Below are positions 8,595-16,447 of a stretch of 64,000 nt of DNA, piece after piece. A program made the translations under genes and the position numbers. The notes beneath the pieces were generated by a model. It saw nothing but the letters and a program-made list of their open reading frames with translations. It ran no database searches and was not told the origin of the DNA. Numbering within the stretch: the first letter of the stretch is position 1; each line of letters opens with the position of its first letter. This DNA is from an uncultured Aequorivita sp. (lineage in GTDB: Bacteria > Bacteroidota > Bacteroidia > Flavobacteriales > Flavobacteriaceae): NCBI GenBank assembly GCA_937125455.1, contig CAKZLK010000043.1, forward strand, positions 62,001 through 126,000, given 5' to 3'.

Positions 8595-9221
8595 TTATTC
8601 CTTTTTAAATTTTTCCAAGTCTATGGTTAACTTGATATTGTTGTGTTTTATAGCAATTGTATCCGCAATTTTTCCCTCGGAAGAAATGAAATCAATTTCC
8701 ACTTTTTCCTTCGTTTTTGACGTATTTACAACTCTTGTGAGCTTTTCGGACTTATCATCCAAAAAATAAAAATTGAACCTTTCATCAGCCTGTGTTTTAT
8801 AAATCCGTTGATTTTTAGATTCATAAACGGCTATAACTTTGGCGCTTTCGGCAACCAATAATTTAAAATCATCTTTTAAAATATTGACAATGAATTTTTT
8901 GTCCAAATCTTCAACCACAAAGTGCTTTGTAAAAGTATCGCCTTCAAACTGAAAATCAAACAACTTACTGCCGAATTCGGTAGTAAAAACAATGCGGTGG
9001 TTTTCAGGTCCAATTTTTTTTAAGATCAATATTCCGCCAAAATTCTTTCCGTAAACTTCAATTTTAGCCTTGTAAACATAATCAATTTCTGAATTCGAAA
9101 AATAAGGATTTTCAACTTCAGTTTTGTTGAAATGCACTTGTCGCAAGCCTTCTGTTGTCTTTAAGGAACACGAAGCCAATCCAAAAATTGACAGAAAACT
9201 AATTGCTAAAAATCGAATCAT
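8595..9221 (-). CDS. predicted lipoprotein of pigment cluster
   Basis: A 208-residue protein whose N-terminus (SFLSIFGLASCS) contains a good lipobox ending at Cys19. The mature part is beta-rich with alternating hydrophobic residues, as in proteins that bind or carry lipids. Its start lies 23 nt inside the LolA-like gene. Aryl-polyene clusters encode a comparable lipoprotein beside LolA- and MMPL-like genes, so a role in moving pigment to the outer membrane is likely. No catalytic motif is seen. The call rests on signal sequence plus context. Confidence 0.72.
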   Translation of the reverse strand: MIRFLAISFLSIFGLASCSLKTTEGLRQVHFNKTEVENPYFSNSEIDYVYKAKIEVYGKNFGGILILKKIGPENHRIVFTTEFGSKLFDFQFEGDTFTKHFVVEDLDKKFIVNILKDDFKLLVAESAKVIAVYESKNQRIYKTQADERFNFYFLDDKSEKLTRVVNTSKTKEKVEIDFISSEGKIADTIAIKHNNIKLTIDLEKFKKE

Positions 9222-9828
9222 CTACTGTGTTGTTTAAAACGCGATTACTGAAAATAATTCGTGTAAAATCTTGCGAAGGCTCCACCATTTTAACTTCATA
9301 CACCTGAGCATCGTCTTTATTGAAAAGCAGTTCAAACGAAGCTATGTAAACAGCTATTTTCTTGTCTTTTGGAATAAAAACCGCTTTGTTGTATTTTGAA
9401 GATTTGAAGAAAGAAACGGTAAAATCGGCATCGTTGAACATATTACCTTTTACGCTATTAACGATCAGTTGGTTCAGTTTTTTAAAGAGTTTGCTATTAC
9501 CTATATCTACCTTGCTTTTGGTTCCACCATCATTAATTAGCAATTGATCTTCCTTAAAAATTACACTGTATTTATATGGATTCGTATATTCCCATTTTAC
9601 CAGATTAGGTGCTTTAAAAACCATTTTTCCTGAAGTTTTCACATCATCAGCCAAAAAATCGAGATGCTTGTATTGCACAAAGTCAGTTTTAATAGTTTTG
9701 GTCGTTTTTGCTGAGGCAATTACCTTTTCTTTAAAAGCAGTAATTTCTGAAGCACTCATCGCAGTTTCCTGCGCCTGAATTGAGCTACCGACAATAATAA
9801 AAAATAGCAATAAAAAATAATTACGCAT
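9199..9828 (-). CDS. LolA-like outer-membrane lipoprotein carrier protein
   Basis: 209 residues from the ATG at 9828, chosen because it begins a signal peptide (NYFLLLFFIIVGSSIQAQ) and overlaps the deacetylase stop by 8 nt (ATGCGTAA). The mature part reads FVQYKHLDFLADDVKTSGKMVFKAPNLVKWEYTNPYKYSVIF, here broken at residues F-L to respect length: it shows the LolA pattern of a 'Q-x-k..l...SG.l.f..P...rWeY..P' strand series. It should be a soluble periplasmic carrier for hydrophobic cargo. Homologous genes (ApeL-like) belong to aryl-polyene clusters and are thought to help localise pigment in the outer membrane. It is a cluster paralogue and not the housekeeping LolA. Confidence 0.82.
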   Translation of the reverse strand: MRNYFLLLFFIIVGSSIQAQETAMSASEITAFKEKVIASAKTTKTIKTDFVQYKHLDFLADDVKTSGKMVFKAPNLVKWEYTNPYKYSVIFKEDQLLINDGGTKSKVDIGNSKLFKKLNQLIVNSVKGNMFNDADFTVSFFKSSKYNKAVFIPKDKKIAVYIASFELLFNKDDAQVYEVKMVEPSQDFTRIIFSNRVLNNTVDDSIFSN

Positions 9829-10597
9829 AGGCTTCAATTTCAAGTAAGCGGTCCACTGGAACCGACTGCAATTTGTGCGATTGCAAAAATAGCAATAACT
9901 GTTCCAATACGGCAATGGTTTTTGCACTGCTATCGTGGAGCAAAATAATATCTCCCTTTTTCAAATTGGATGTAATTCGTTTTAAAATTTTTTCTTCGGA
10001 AAGGTTTATCGTGTCCAGGCTGCGTTTGCTCCAACCGATTGAATAATGTTCCGTGTTTTTTAAAGCTTTTTTGATGTTTGGGTTTGTCACCCCAAAAGGT
10101 GGACGGAAAAGTTTCAAATCCTTTCCAGTAATTTCTTTCAATATTGAATTTGTTTTTTTTAATTCAGCAGTAACTTTTTCTGTAGAAAAAAATCCAAAGT
10201 TCTTGGAATGCGAAAACGAATGGTTACCTATTGTGTGACCTTCATTTATTATTTGCTGAACTAACTCAGGATACTTTTCTGCATTTCTTCCTATTAAAAA
10301 GAAAGTAGCTTTTACGCCGTATTCTTTCAAAAGCGACAAAACTTTTGGCGTAAATTCTAGATTTGGCCCATCGTCAAAAGTGATTGAAATATAGTTTTCC
10401 GAAACTTTATAATGGTGATTCAACGACTTTAGGTGATAGTTCAATCTAATTTGAAAAGACCCAATAGCAGTAATCATAACCCAGATAAAAACAAACACAA
10501 CATATAGCCATGCCGGAATATCACCGAAGAAACCTGCGAGTAGCAGTCCAAAAAACACTACTAAAGCCAGCGCGTTTATGGTATAGAACCTTAACAT
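9821..10597 (-). CDS. NodB-type polysaccharide deacetylase family protein
   Basis: 258 residues from the ATG at 10597, which overlaps the preceding ketosynthase-like stop by 7 nt. The N-terminus has two membrane helices (INALALVVFFGLLLAGFF and LYVVFVFIWVMITAI). A NodB domain follows with the metal/catalytic motif SITFDDGPN and the zinc histidines in IGNHSFSH, plus FRPPFG. Family members remove N- or O-acetyl groups from sugars. Its presence within an aryl-polyene operon, next to a glycosyltransferase, suggests that the pigment or its anchor is glycosylated, or that the fold is reused for another deacylation. The fold is firm; the role is inferred. Confidence 0.85.
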   Translation of the reverse strand: MLRFYTINALALVVFFGLLLAGFFGDIPAWLYVVFVFIWVMITAIGSFQIRLNYHLKSLNHHYKVSENYISITFDDGPNLEFTPKVLSLLKEYGVKATFFLIGRNAEKYPELVQQIINEGHTIGNHSFSHSKNFGFFSTEKVTAELKKTNSILKEITGKDLKLFRPPFGVTNPNIKKALKNTEHYSIGWSKRSLDTINLSEEKILKRITSNLKKGDIILLHDSSAKTIAVLEQLLLFLQSHKLQSVPVDRLLEIEAYA

Positions 10598-11655
10598 TTT
10601 TTCAGTAAAACAAGGCTGTGATTTTGGCCACGATATTGGTTGTAGCAAAGAACCGTTTTAATTTCTGGAATTTTGATTTCGTTAATTTTTATAATTTTTG
10701 GAATTGTTTGGGTTTTCAAAATTTTTGAGCCCAACCAAACTCCAAAAGCAGAAACAGTATTGTTTTCACCAACCAAATGTTTGTAAAAAATTTGCTGGAT
10801 ATTGCTAAAATTACTTTCGGAAAGTTGATTGTAATATGTATCAAAATCAACATCTCCGTTGTTTCCGAAAACGACAACATCAATGTCTTCAACTTTCACA
10901 TTGTTTTCTATCAAAAAGCTTTCAATTGTTTCAGATACTTTTTCTTTTGGAAGTGTATTAAAAGTTTCAACGGCAACCAATTCCGCATAGCAACTTTCTT
11001 GTTTTTCATTGGAAACAACAAAAAAATTGGCTCCTTCGCTGAAAACTGCACCTTCCGTTTTAGAGTTTAAAACCGTTGAAATAGTTACAGGCTCTGGCTT
11101 TATGTGATTAACGACACGATGCACCTTTGTTGTATGATCTCCCAATTCTTCAACACCACCAACCAAAATATGTTCCGCTTCGTCGTTTTCGAGTTGCATT
11201 TTTGCATCCAACAAAGCAGATTCAAACGAAATCGCCGAATGTACGTAGGTAAAATTATAAGCCTTACATTCCATTCCCAATGCAATCTGCCCAGCAACAG
11301 TATTGTGGGTACTTTGAATGAAGGATGTTGGCGTTAAATACTGTTCGTTATTGTCAATAATGGCACTCACAAATTTCTCGGAATCAATCATACAACCCAT
11401 TCCGGTTCCTGTGATTATTGCATCCACAGTTTCTATTCCTGCTTCGTCCATCGCAATTTTGGAAGCGACCACGCCCATTTTTATGCCTTTTGCCATTCTA
11501 CGAGCGGCGGCGGGCGGAATGTATTGTTTGTAATCTGGATCAACTGCAAAAATTACGGTGTCGTTGTAATCAGTAATTTTATCCAAAAACATACTATTAT
11601 CATACGTTTTTTGGGGCGAAATGGAAGCGATGCTATTTATGTATACCTTCTTCAT
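10591..11655 (-). CDS. ketosynthase-like chain-length-factor-type protein
   Basis: 354 residues from the ATG at 11655, which overlaps the upstream ketosynthase stop by one base (TAATG). The thiolase/ketosynthase fold is recognisable, but the active-site Cys segment reads FTYVHSAISFESAL, with Val138 where the nucleophile should be. The usual HGTxTxxND and GHT segments are replaced by FGNNGDVDF and GENNTVSAFG, so both catalytic His are gone. This is what is expected of a chain-length factor pairing with the adjacent active ketosynthase at 11655-12857. The ApeC/ApeO pair of aryl-polyene clusters is a precedent. Heterodimer formation is inferred. Confidence 0.85.
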   Translation of the reverse strand: MKKVYINSIASISPQKTYDNSMFLDKITDYNDTVIFAVDPDYKQYIPPAAARRMAKGIKMGVVASKIAMDEAGIETVDAIITGTGMGCMIDSEKFVSAIIDNNEQYLTPTSFIQSTHNTVAGQIALGMECKAYNFTYVHSAISFESALLDAKMQLENDEAEHILVGGVEELGDHTTKVHRVVNHIKPEPVTISTVLNSKTEGAVFSEGANFFVVSNEKQESCYAELVAVETFNTLPKEKVSETIESFLIENNVKVEDIDVVVFGNNGDVDFDTYYNQLSESNFSNIQQIFYKHLVGENNTVSAFGVWLGSKILKTQTIPKIIKINEIKIPEIKTVLCYNQYRGQNHSLVLLKKC

Positions 11656-12857
11656 TACGCTTCTTTTGAAAATATTACTGTAGAACAATTCCCTCCAAAA
11701 CCAAGTGAATTTGAAAGCACCGTGTTCAATTCTTTTTCTTTCAATTCCGTTTGTGGAATCATTGAAAATTCCTTCATCGGAGTCTTAAAATTCAGGTTTG
11801 GGAAAATCACATTATTTTGAAGTGCCAAAACGGAATAAACCGCTTCAATCGCTCCAGCCGCGGCCAAAGTGTGTCCTGTGAATGCTTTTGTTGAGCTAAA
11901 TTCCGGTAAATCTTCACCAAAAACGCGAAGTATCGCCCTGCCTTCTGAAAGATCGTTATTTCCAGTGGCAGTTCCGTGGGCGTTTATATAATCTATATCT
12001 GAAGCCTTTAAATCTGCAACTTTTAATGCTTTTTCCATTGCCAATGTGGCGCCGTCGCCATTATCGGAAGATGCCGTTTGGTGAAAGGCATCGTTTGCAT
12101 TGCCATAGCCCTTTACATATGCAAGAATTCTTTTGTTTTCGGCTTTAACAACTTCGTCACTTTCCAAAACCAAAAATGCAGCGGCTTCCCCTAAATTCAA
12201 ACCTTTTCGGTTTTCGTCAAAAGGAGTGTTATAGGTATCACTCAATATCATCAAAGTTTTGAAACCGTTGATTGTAAATTTTGAAAGACAGTCTGCGCCA
12301 CCGACCAAAACTCTATCTAATTTCCCAGATTTAATTAAACGCGCGCCAAGCATAATTGCATTTGCTGCGGAAGAACAAGCGGTACTAATTGTTGTTACCA
12401 AGCTCTCTTCAATCCCCAATTGCTCAGCGATTTTCTGTGTGGAATCGCCCGCGTGATGACTTTCAATATATTTTTGTGGTGTTTTTTCGGTAAGATATTT
12501 GTAATAATATTTTTCAGTCATATCCATTCCGCCAACGCTAGTTCCGGAAACGATACCTGTTTTGTATTTTTTGATATCGGTTATTCCTGCATTGGCAATG
12601 GCCTCTTTTGCTGCTATAGCACCGAGCATTGCTGTACGAGAATAATTATTTTCAGGTGGAAGATTAAGTTTGGCAATCAATTCATCATTCGTGAATTTAA
12701 TTTCCCCAACCATAATTTCATCTCGCTGAACAGTTTCAATATTTTCAACGCGGCTGATACCTTTTCTGCAGTTTATGAGCGCATCATAGTTTTCTGTCAC
12801 ATTGTTGCCAATGGCAGAAATAATACCCATTCCGGTTATGGCTACGCCTTTACCCAT
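11655..12857 (-). CDS. 3-oxoacyl-ACP synthase (KAS I/II-type), pigment cluster
   Basis: A 400-residue FabF-type ketosynthase. The catalytic Cys161 (STACSSAANA), His294 (NAHGTATGNND) and His329 (FTGHTLAAAG) are all present. It condenses acyl chains with malonyl-ACP. It lies between an ACP gene (17-nt gap) and a chain-length-factor-like gene (1-nt overlap), which strongly suggests that it is the elongating half of a KS-CLF pair building the polyene chain. Its length is normal for the family. Confidence 0.93.
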   Translation of the reverse strand: MGKGVAITGMGIISAIGNNVTENYDALINCRKGISRVENIETVQRDEIMVGEIKFTNDELIAKLNLPPENNYSRTAMLGAIAAKEAIANAGITDIKKYKTGIVSGTSVGGMDMTEKYYYKYLTEKTPQKYIESHHAGDSTQKIAEQLGIEESLVTTISTACSSAANAIMLGARLIKSGKLDRVLVGGADCLSKFTINGFKTLMILSDTYNTPFDENRKGLNLGEAAAFLVLESDEVVKAENKRILAYVKGYGNANDAFHQTASSDNGDGATLAMEKALKVADLKASDIDYINAHGTATGNNDLSEGRAILRVFGEDLPEFSSTKAFTGHTLAAAGAIEAVYSVLALQNNVIFPNLNFKTPMKEFSMIPQTELKEKELNTVLSNSLGFGGNCSTVIFSKEA

Positions 12858-12874
12858 AAAATTTTCTTAGGAAA

Positions 12875-13132
12875 TCACTTCGTGCGGTGTTCTTCAATAT
12901 AATCTGCCATCACTTGTACAGATTCAAAAATCTTTCTTCCCTCTTTTGGGTCGCTTAAGCGGATTCCATAATCTTTATCGAGCATCACAATAAGCTCCAA
13001 GGCATCGATGGAATCCAATCCAAGACCATCACCAAAAAGTGCATCGTCGTCTGCAATTTCAGCAACTGAAACGTCTTCGAGATTTAATTGTTCAATGATT
13101 TTTGCTTTTAATTCTTCTTTCAATTCGCTCAT
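12875..13132 (-). CDS. acyl carrier protein, pigment cluster
   Basis: An 85-residue acyl carrier protein. The 4'-phosphopantetheine site is Ser41 in GLGLDSIDALELIV. Acidic helices follow as in type II ACPs. The start overlaps the upstream ketosynthase-like gene by 4 nt. It is one of two ACPs in this cluster (the other at 23720-23962) and differs from it around the attachment site. This suggests one carries the aryl-polyene chain and the other the alkyl precursor of the resorcinol, but which does which cannot be told. Confidence 0.93.
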   Translation of the reverse strand: MSELKEELKAKIIEQLNLEDVSVAEIADDDALFGDGLGLDSIDALELIVMLDKDYGIRLSDPKEGRKIFESVQVMADYIEEHRTK

Positions 13133-13746
13133 AATGTGTTGTATAATCTGGTTATTTCTTCTTTTGTATGTTCAAAAACGCCTTCTTTTTCAACTAAATA
13201 GAGAAAGGCTTCGTAGTTATTTTTATCAAAATTTACCCAGCCACAAAGTACTTTTTCGGCTTTTACACTACGCAATAAACTGTTTGCATACAGTTGCAAG
13301 TGCTCTGCATTAAAGCGGTCAAAGATAAAAAAACTATTTTCAGAATACAGCCTGTGTTTAATACTTATCTCTCCCAAACAAATATTTGGAAGAGTATAAA
13401 CAAAAACCGCCGGACTGGGGAAATATTCGGTCTCATTTTCAATAGCTGCCTGATGTTTTCGATCTGTATCCAAACTAGAAGCATTGTTTGAAAAAACTAG
13501 GGCAATATTATTTTCTTCTTCGTTTAAGTTTTCATTTTTCAACAAAACATCTGCGGCAAAAAAAGCAAGTTTACTTAGATTATCCATTTTGAAAAACTTG
13601 GAATAATCTGTTTTGAAAAACTTGTATGCGTTTTTTATAAAGGTTGGAAAATCTTCAGATTTATCACTAAAAAGAACATTTCCATTCAAAGAAACCATTT
13701 GGTTTTTAAGATGGCAATTACTTTTTATGTGAAATTTTTCGTTCAA
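13129..13746 (-). CDS. truncated ketosynthase-like protein (KAS N-terminal fold)
   Basis: A 205-residue protein, half the usual ketosynthase length. It looks like the short 'ketoacyl-synt_2' group: LAFFAADVLL, IALVFSNNASSLDTD and a segment PAVFVYTLPNICLGEIS at the place where a full ketosynthase dimer interface lies. There is no TACSSG-type nucleophile and no HGT/GHT motif. It overlaps the ACP gene by 4 nt. It may be a non-catalytic partner of the ketosynthases. I know such short proteins from flexirubin and aryl-polyene loci, but their function is not established to my knowledge. Confidence 0.72.
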   Translation of the reverse strand: MNEKFHIKSNCHLKNQMVSLNGNVLFSDKSEDFPTFIKNAYKFFKTDYSKFFKMDNLSKLAFFAADVLLKNENLNEEENNIALVFSNNASSLDTDRKHQAAIENETEYFPSPAVFVYTLPNICLGEISIKHRLYSENSFFIFDRFNAEHLQLYANSLLRSVKAEKVLCGWVNFDKNNYEAFLYLVEKEGVFEHTKEEITRLYNTL

Positions 13747-13769
13747 CTTTTATTTTGATTTTAAAGTTT

Positions 13770-14855
13770 TTATAAAGTTTCCTCTGGAGATTTCTTTTCG
13801 CAAATCAACATTGTGTGATATTCGCCTAATTTGATATCTTCTTTTAGTTTCAAACCAGCTTTATCAATTAATTTCAAAAACACACTTGCAGGATACATTT
13901 TGCTATTGCCATTGGCAAGTACTGTAAAATATAGTGAAGTAGCTTCCAAGATAAATTGTGATGACTTAAAATGCTGTCTATCTGTAAAGGTTTCAACAAT
14001 AATCAATTCAGCATTATCATCCATAGAATTTGCGCAAGTACTTAATACTTTCACAATTTCATCTTCGGAAAAACAATCCAAAAATTGGCACATCCAAATC
14101 AAGTCTGCCCCACTAGGAATTTGTGGGTTTTCTGAAAGCCAATCAATAGGGTGGCCAGAAACCCTATCTTTAAATCCATTACTTTCCGCATTTTTCAATG
14201 CAACATTCAACTGACCAGGCAAATCGATGATTTTCACGTCCACATCCTCATTGAAATTACAACATTTCAATGAAAATTTACCTGTGTTCCCACCAATATC
14301 AAAAAGTGTCTTTGGTTTTCTTTTAAATATTATTTCGAGCGCTTCGTCAAAAATATCGTCAGAATAATGATGGTCAAAATCAAACCAAGATTTTTTCTCG
14401 GCAGGCTTAAGTTGCGATAAGCCTTCGTAAATAGTATTCCATTGTCCAAGTTCTTTCAGCCCTTCCGGTTTTCCCGATTTAATGGACTCGTTCAAATAAA
14501 ACAATCCTTTATAGCAAACGTCATGAGTGAAATTGAGGTTTACGCTGGTTGTGGTATTATAATTCAAAAAATAGCCAACTTTTGTCAATTCAAACTTACT
14601 GTCCAAATTTTTGGTTACTATGTTAGATGTTTCCGCAATTTCCAACAATACTCCAACGCCATAAGGACTAAGGGAAAGTTTTTCTGAAATCTCGTTAATG
14701 GTAGGACCGCCATTGTCACGTTGGTCAAAAATATAATCGAGTATGCCCAATTTCCGAAGCGATACCGAAGCCTGGAAAATGAACGGCGCGAAAGCAATCC
14801 GATGTGCTTCTTCTAAAGCTTCAATGGCGTTCATTTTTTTTATGGTTGTTTGCAT
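13770..14855 (-). CDS. SAM-dependent O-methyltransferase family protein
   Basis: A 361-residue protein with an N-terminal winged-helix dimerisation region (residues ~15-110, TINEISEKLSLSPYGVGVLLE) and a C-terminal class I methyltransferase domain with motif I LFDIGGNTGKF and the acidic residue in VKIIDLPGQL. This is the plant-type/acetylserotonin O-methyltransferase architecture, which usually methylates phenolic hydroxyls. In the pigment cluster it could methylate the aryl head or the resorcinol. ATG codons at 14855 and 14834 are both possible; 14855 gives an 11-nt gap from the upstream stop. The family is firm; the acceptor is unknown. Confidence 0.87.
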   Translation of the reverse strand: MQTTIKKMNAIEALEEAHRIAFAPFIFQASVSLRKLGILDYIFDQRDNGGPTINEISEKLSLSPYGVGVLLEIAETSNIVTKNLDSKFELTKVGYFLNYNTTTSVNLNFTHDVCYKGLFYLNESIKSGKPEGLKELGQWNTIYEGLSQLKPAEKKSWFDFDHHYSDDIFDEALEIIFKRKPKTLFDIGGNTGKFSLKCCNFNEDVDVKIIDLPGQLNVALKNAESNGFKDRVSGHPIDWLSENPQIPSGADLIWMCQFLDCFSEDEIVKVLSTCANSMDDNAELIIVETFTDRQHFKSSQFILEATSLYFTVLANGNSKMYPASVFLKLIDKAGLKLKEDIKLGEYHTMLICEKKSPEETL

Positions 14856-14865
14856 TTATGGTTGG

Positions 14866-16014
14866 TTAGTTGTTTGCTTTTTTTAAAATCACCGCCGTGT
14901 TACAGCCTCCAAAACCTGAAGCAGTTTTAAGAAATATGTTTAACTTCTTTGGCGTATTGGTTTTGACGATATTTATATTTTTTGAAACGCCAAGTTCGTC
15001 AAATCCTTTGGATATAAAAAGTACGTTTTTTTTCATAGAATGCATTCCCACAATGGTTTCCAATAGCCCAGATGCACCCAAAGTATGTCCGAAAAATCCT
15101 TTTAAACTGTTCAGCGGCACTTTTTCCATCCCTAATCTACTGAAAGCAATAGATTCCATTTCGTCATTAAAAGGAGTTGCAGTGCCGTGTGCCGAAATGT
15201 AATCGACATTCTCAGAAGTTATATTTGCTTCTTGCAGTGCAGCCTTTACACTACGGAAAAGTCCTTCGCCTGTTCGCGAGGGACCAGAAATATGGTTTGC
15301 GTCGTTACAGGTTGCATCGCCTAAAATTTCAACAGCTTCTTCTGGTAGGTTTTTTTCATCGATAGTCACCAGAACACTTGCCGCCACTTCCCCTAAATTA
15401 ATTCCCATACGGTTTTTATCGTAAGGTTTGCAAGGCGCTGCCGATAAAGCTTGAAACGAATTGAAACCAGAAAGAATAAATTTCGTCACCAAATCGCCGC
15501 TGGCAATAAAAACATAATCGTATTTTTTTTCTGAAATAAAACGTTTTGCAGCAGAAATAGCTAATACGCCAGAAACACAGGCGTTTGAGAGCAAAATTGC
15601 TTCATTTTTAAATCCAAAAAAGGTTTGGATTGTCTTTCCAAGTTCACTCAAATAAGCTCTGCTTTCAGGGAAATCACTCTCTTTTTCAAGCACATCGATA
15701 TTCCCTTTTGTGGTTGAAATCAGCAAGCCTACTTTTTCATTTAAGGGAATATTTGAAGCATCAACCACTTTTTTCAGAGAGAGAATCATCATTTGCTCCA
15801 GCTTCGTAAATTTTGAAGCATCTCCAATCATGTTGAATTCGTTCTCTATTTTTTTCGAAGAAATTAGTGAAGCGCAAAAAGGCTCGGGCAACAGGGAAGC
15901 ATCTTCATATGTATCAAGTCCCGACACACCTTTCGAAATATTTTCTACAACCGCTTCGCTGTTAAAACCTAAGCTGCTATAAATATTATTATATGAAAGA
16001 TATGTTTTTACCAT
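14866..16014 (-). CDS. 3-oxoacyl-ACP synthase (KAS I/II-type), pigment cluster
   Basis: 382 residues from the ATG at 16014; an earlier in-frame start would run into the thioesterase gene. The ketosynthase catalytic set is present: Cys146 (LSNACVSGVL), His276 (SAHGTATPFND) and His310 (GFFGHTLGASG). The region around the Cys (NACVSG) departs from the usual TACSSG and from the other two ketosynthases here, so substrate choice is probably different. It follows the thioesterase gene after 4 nt. Several specialised ketosynthases per cluster is normal for aryl polyenes, where one primes and another elongates. Confidence 0.92.
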   Translation of the reverse strand: MVKTYLSYNNIYSSLGFNSEAVVENISKGVSGLDTYEDASLLPEPFCASLISSKKIENEFNMIGDASKFTKLEQMMILSLKKVVDASNIPLNEKVGLLISTTKGNIDVLEKESDFPESRAYLSELGKTIQTFFGFKNEAILLSNACVSGVLAISAAKRFISEKKYDYVFIASGDLVTKFILSGFNSFQALSAAPCKPYDKNRMGINLGEVAASVLVTIDEKNLPEEAVEILGDATCNDANHISGPSRTGEGLFRSVKAALQEANITSENVDYISAHGTATPFNDEMESIAFSRLGMEKVPLNSLKGFFGHTLGASGLLETIVGMHSMKKNVLFISKGFDELGVSKNINIVKTNTPKKLNIFLKTASGFGGCNTAVILKKANN

Positions 16015-16018
16015 TTTT

Positions 16019-16447
16019 TTAAAGCCCCATTTTCTTCTTCCAATTCGCAAAAAATTCTGGAGGGGTTAACGAAAGTTCACCTTCTTCATTTAAAAAAACC
16101 TGGATGGTTTCGCCCAAACAGGCAAGCCTTCCTTTTGGATCAAAAATTCGATAGTGAAAAATCATTTTCGCCGCGGGCGAATTTATAAAGTTGGTCTTAA
16201 TAGTTGCCACATCGCCATAACGCAAAGGTAGCTTGTGTTCGCACGAAGATTTTACAATTGGGGAAGTGTATCCATTTGCTTTCTGTTCCAAATAGGAAAT
16301 CCCGTGTTCTCGTCCAAAAGCCTCCCGACCATCTTCAAAATACTGGATATAGTTGCCGTGCCATACAATCCCCAAGGGGTCGGTTTCTGTAAAACGAACG
16401 CGGATTTCAGAAGTAAAGCTTATTTCATTTTTAGTGTTAGACGGCAT
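16019..16447 (-). CDS. 4HBT-type acyl-CoA/ACP thioesterase
   Basis: A 142-residue hotdog thioesterase of the YbgC/4-hydroxybenzoyl-CoA type. The signature TDPLGIVWHGNYIQYFEDGRE includes the catalytic Asp of this family near residue 22. It could release or proofread acyl chains on the ACPs (ApeK-like role). Its start overlaps the ABC permease stop by 11 nt. Confidence 0.88.
   Translation of the reverse strand: MPSNTKNEISFTSEIRVRFTETDPLGIVWHGNYIQYFEDGREAFGREHGISYLEQKANGYTSPIVKSSCEHKLPLRYGDVATIKTNFINSPAAKMIFHYRIFDPKGRLACLGETIQVFLNEEGELSLTPPEFFANWKKKMGL

Noticed and set aside
12420-12902. Plus-strand open frame of 160 codons, opposite the ketosynthase and ACP genes
   Set aside because: It is antisense to strongly supported genes and its product is Phe/Ile/Cys-rich with no family match, as expected of a shadow frame.
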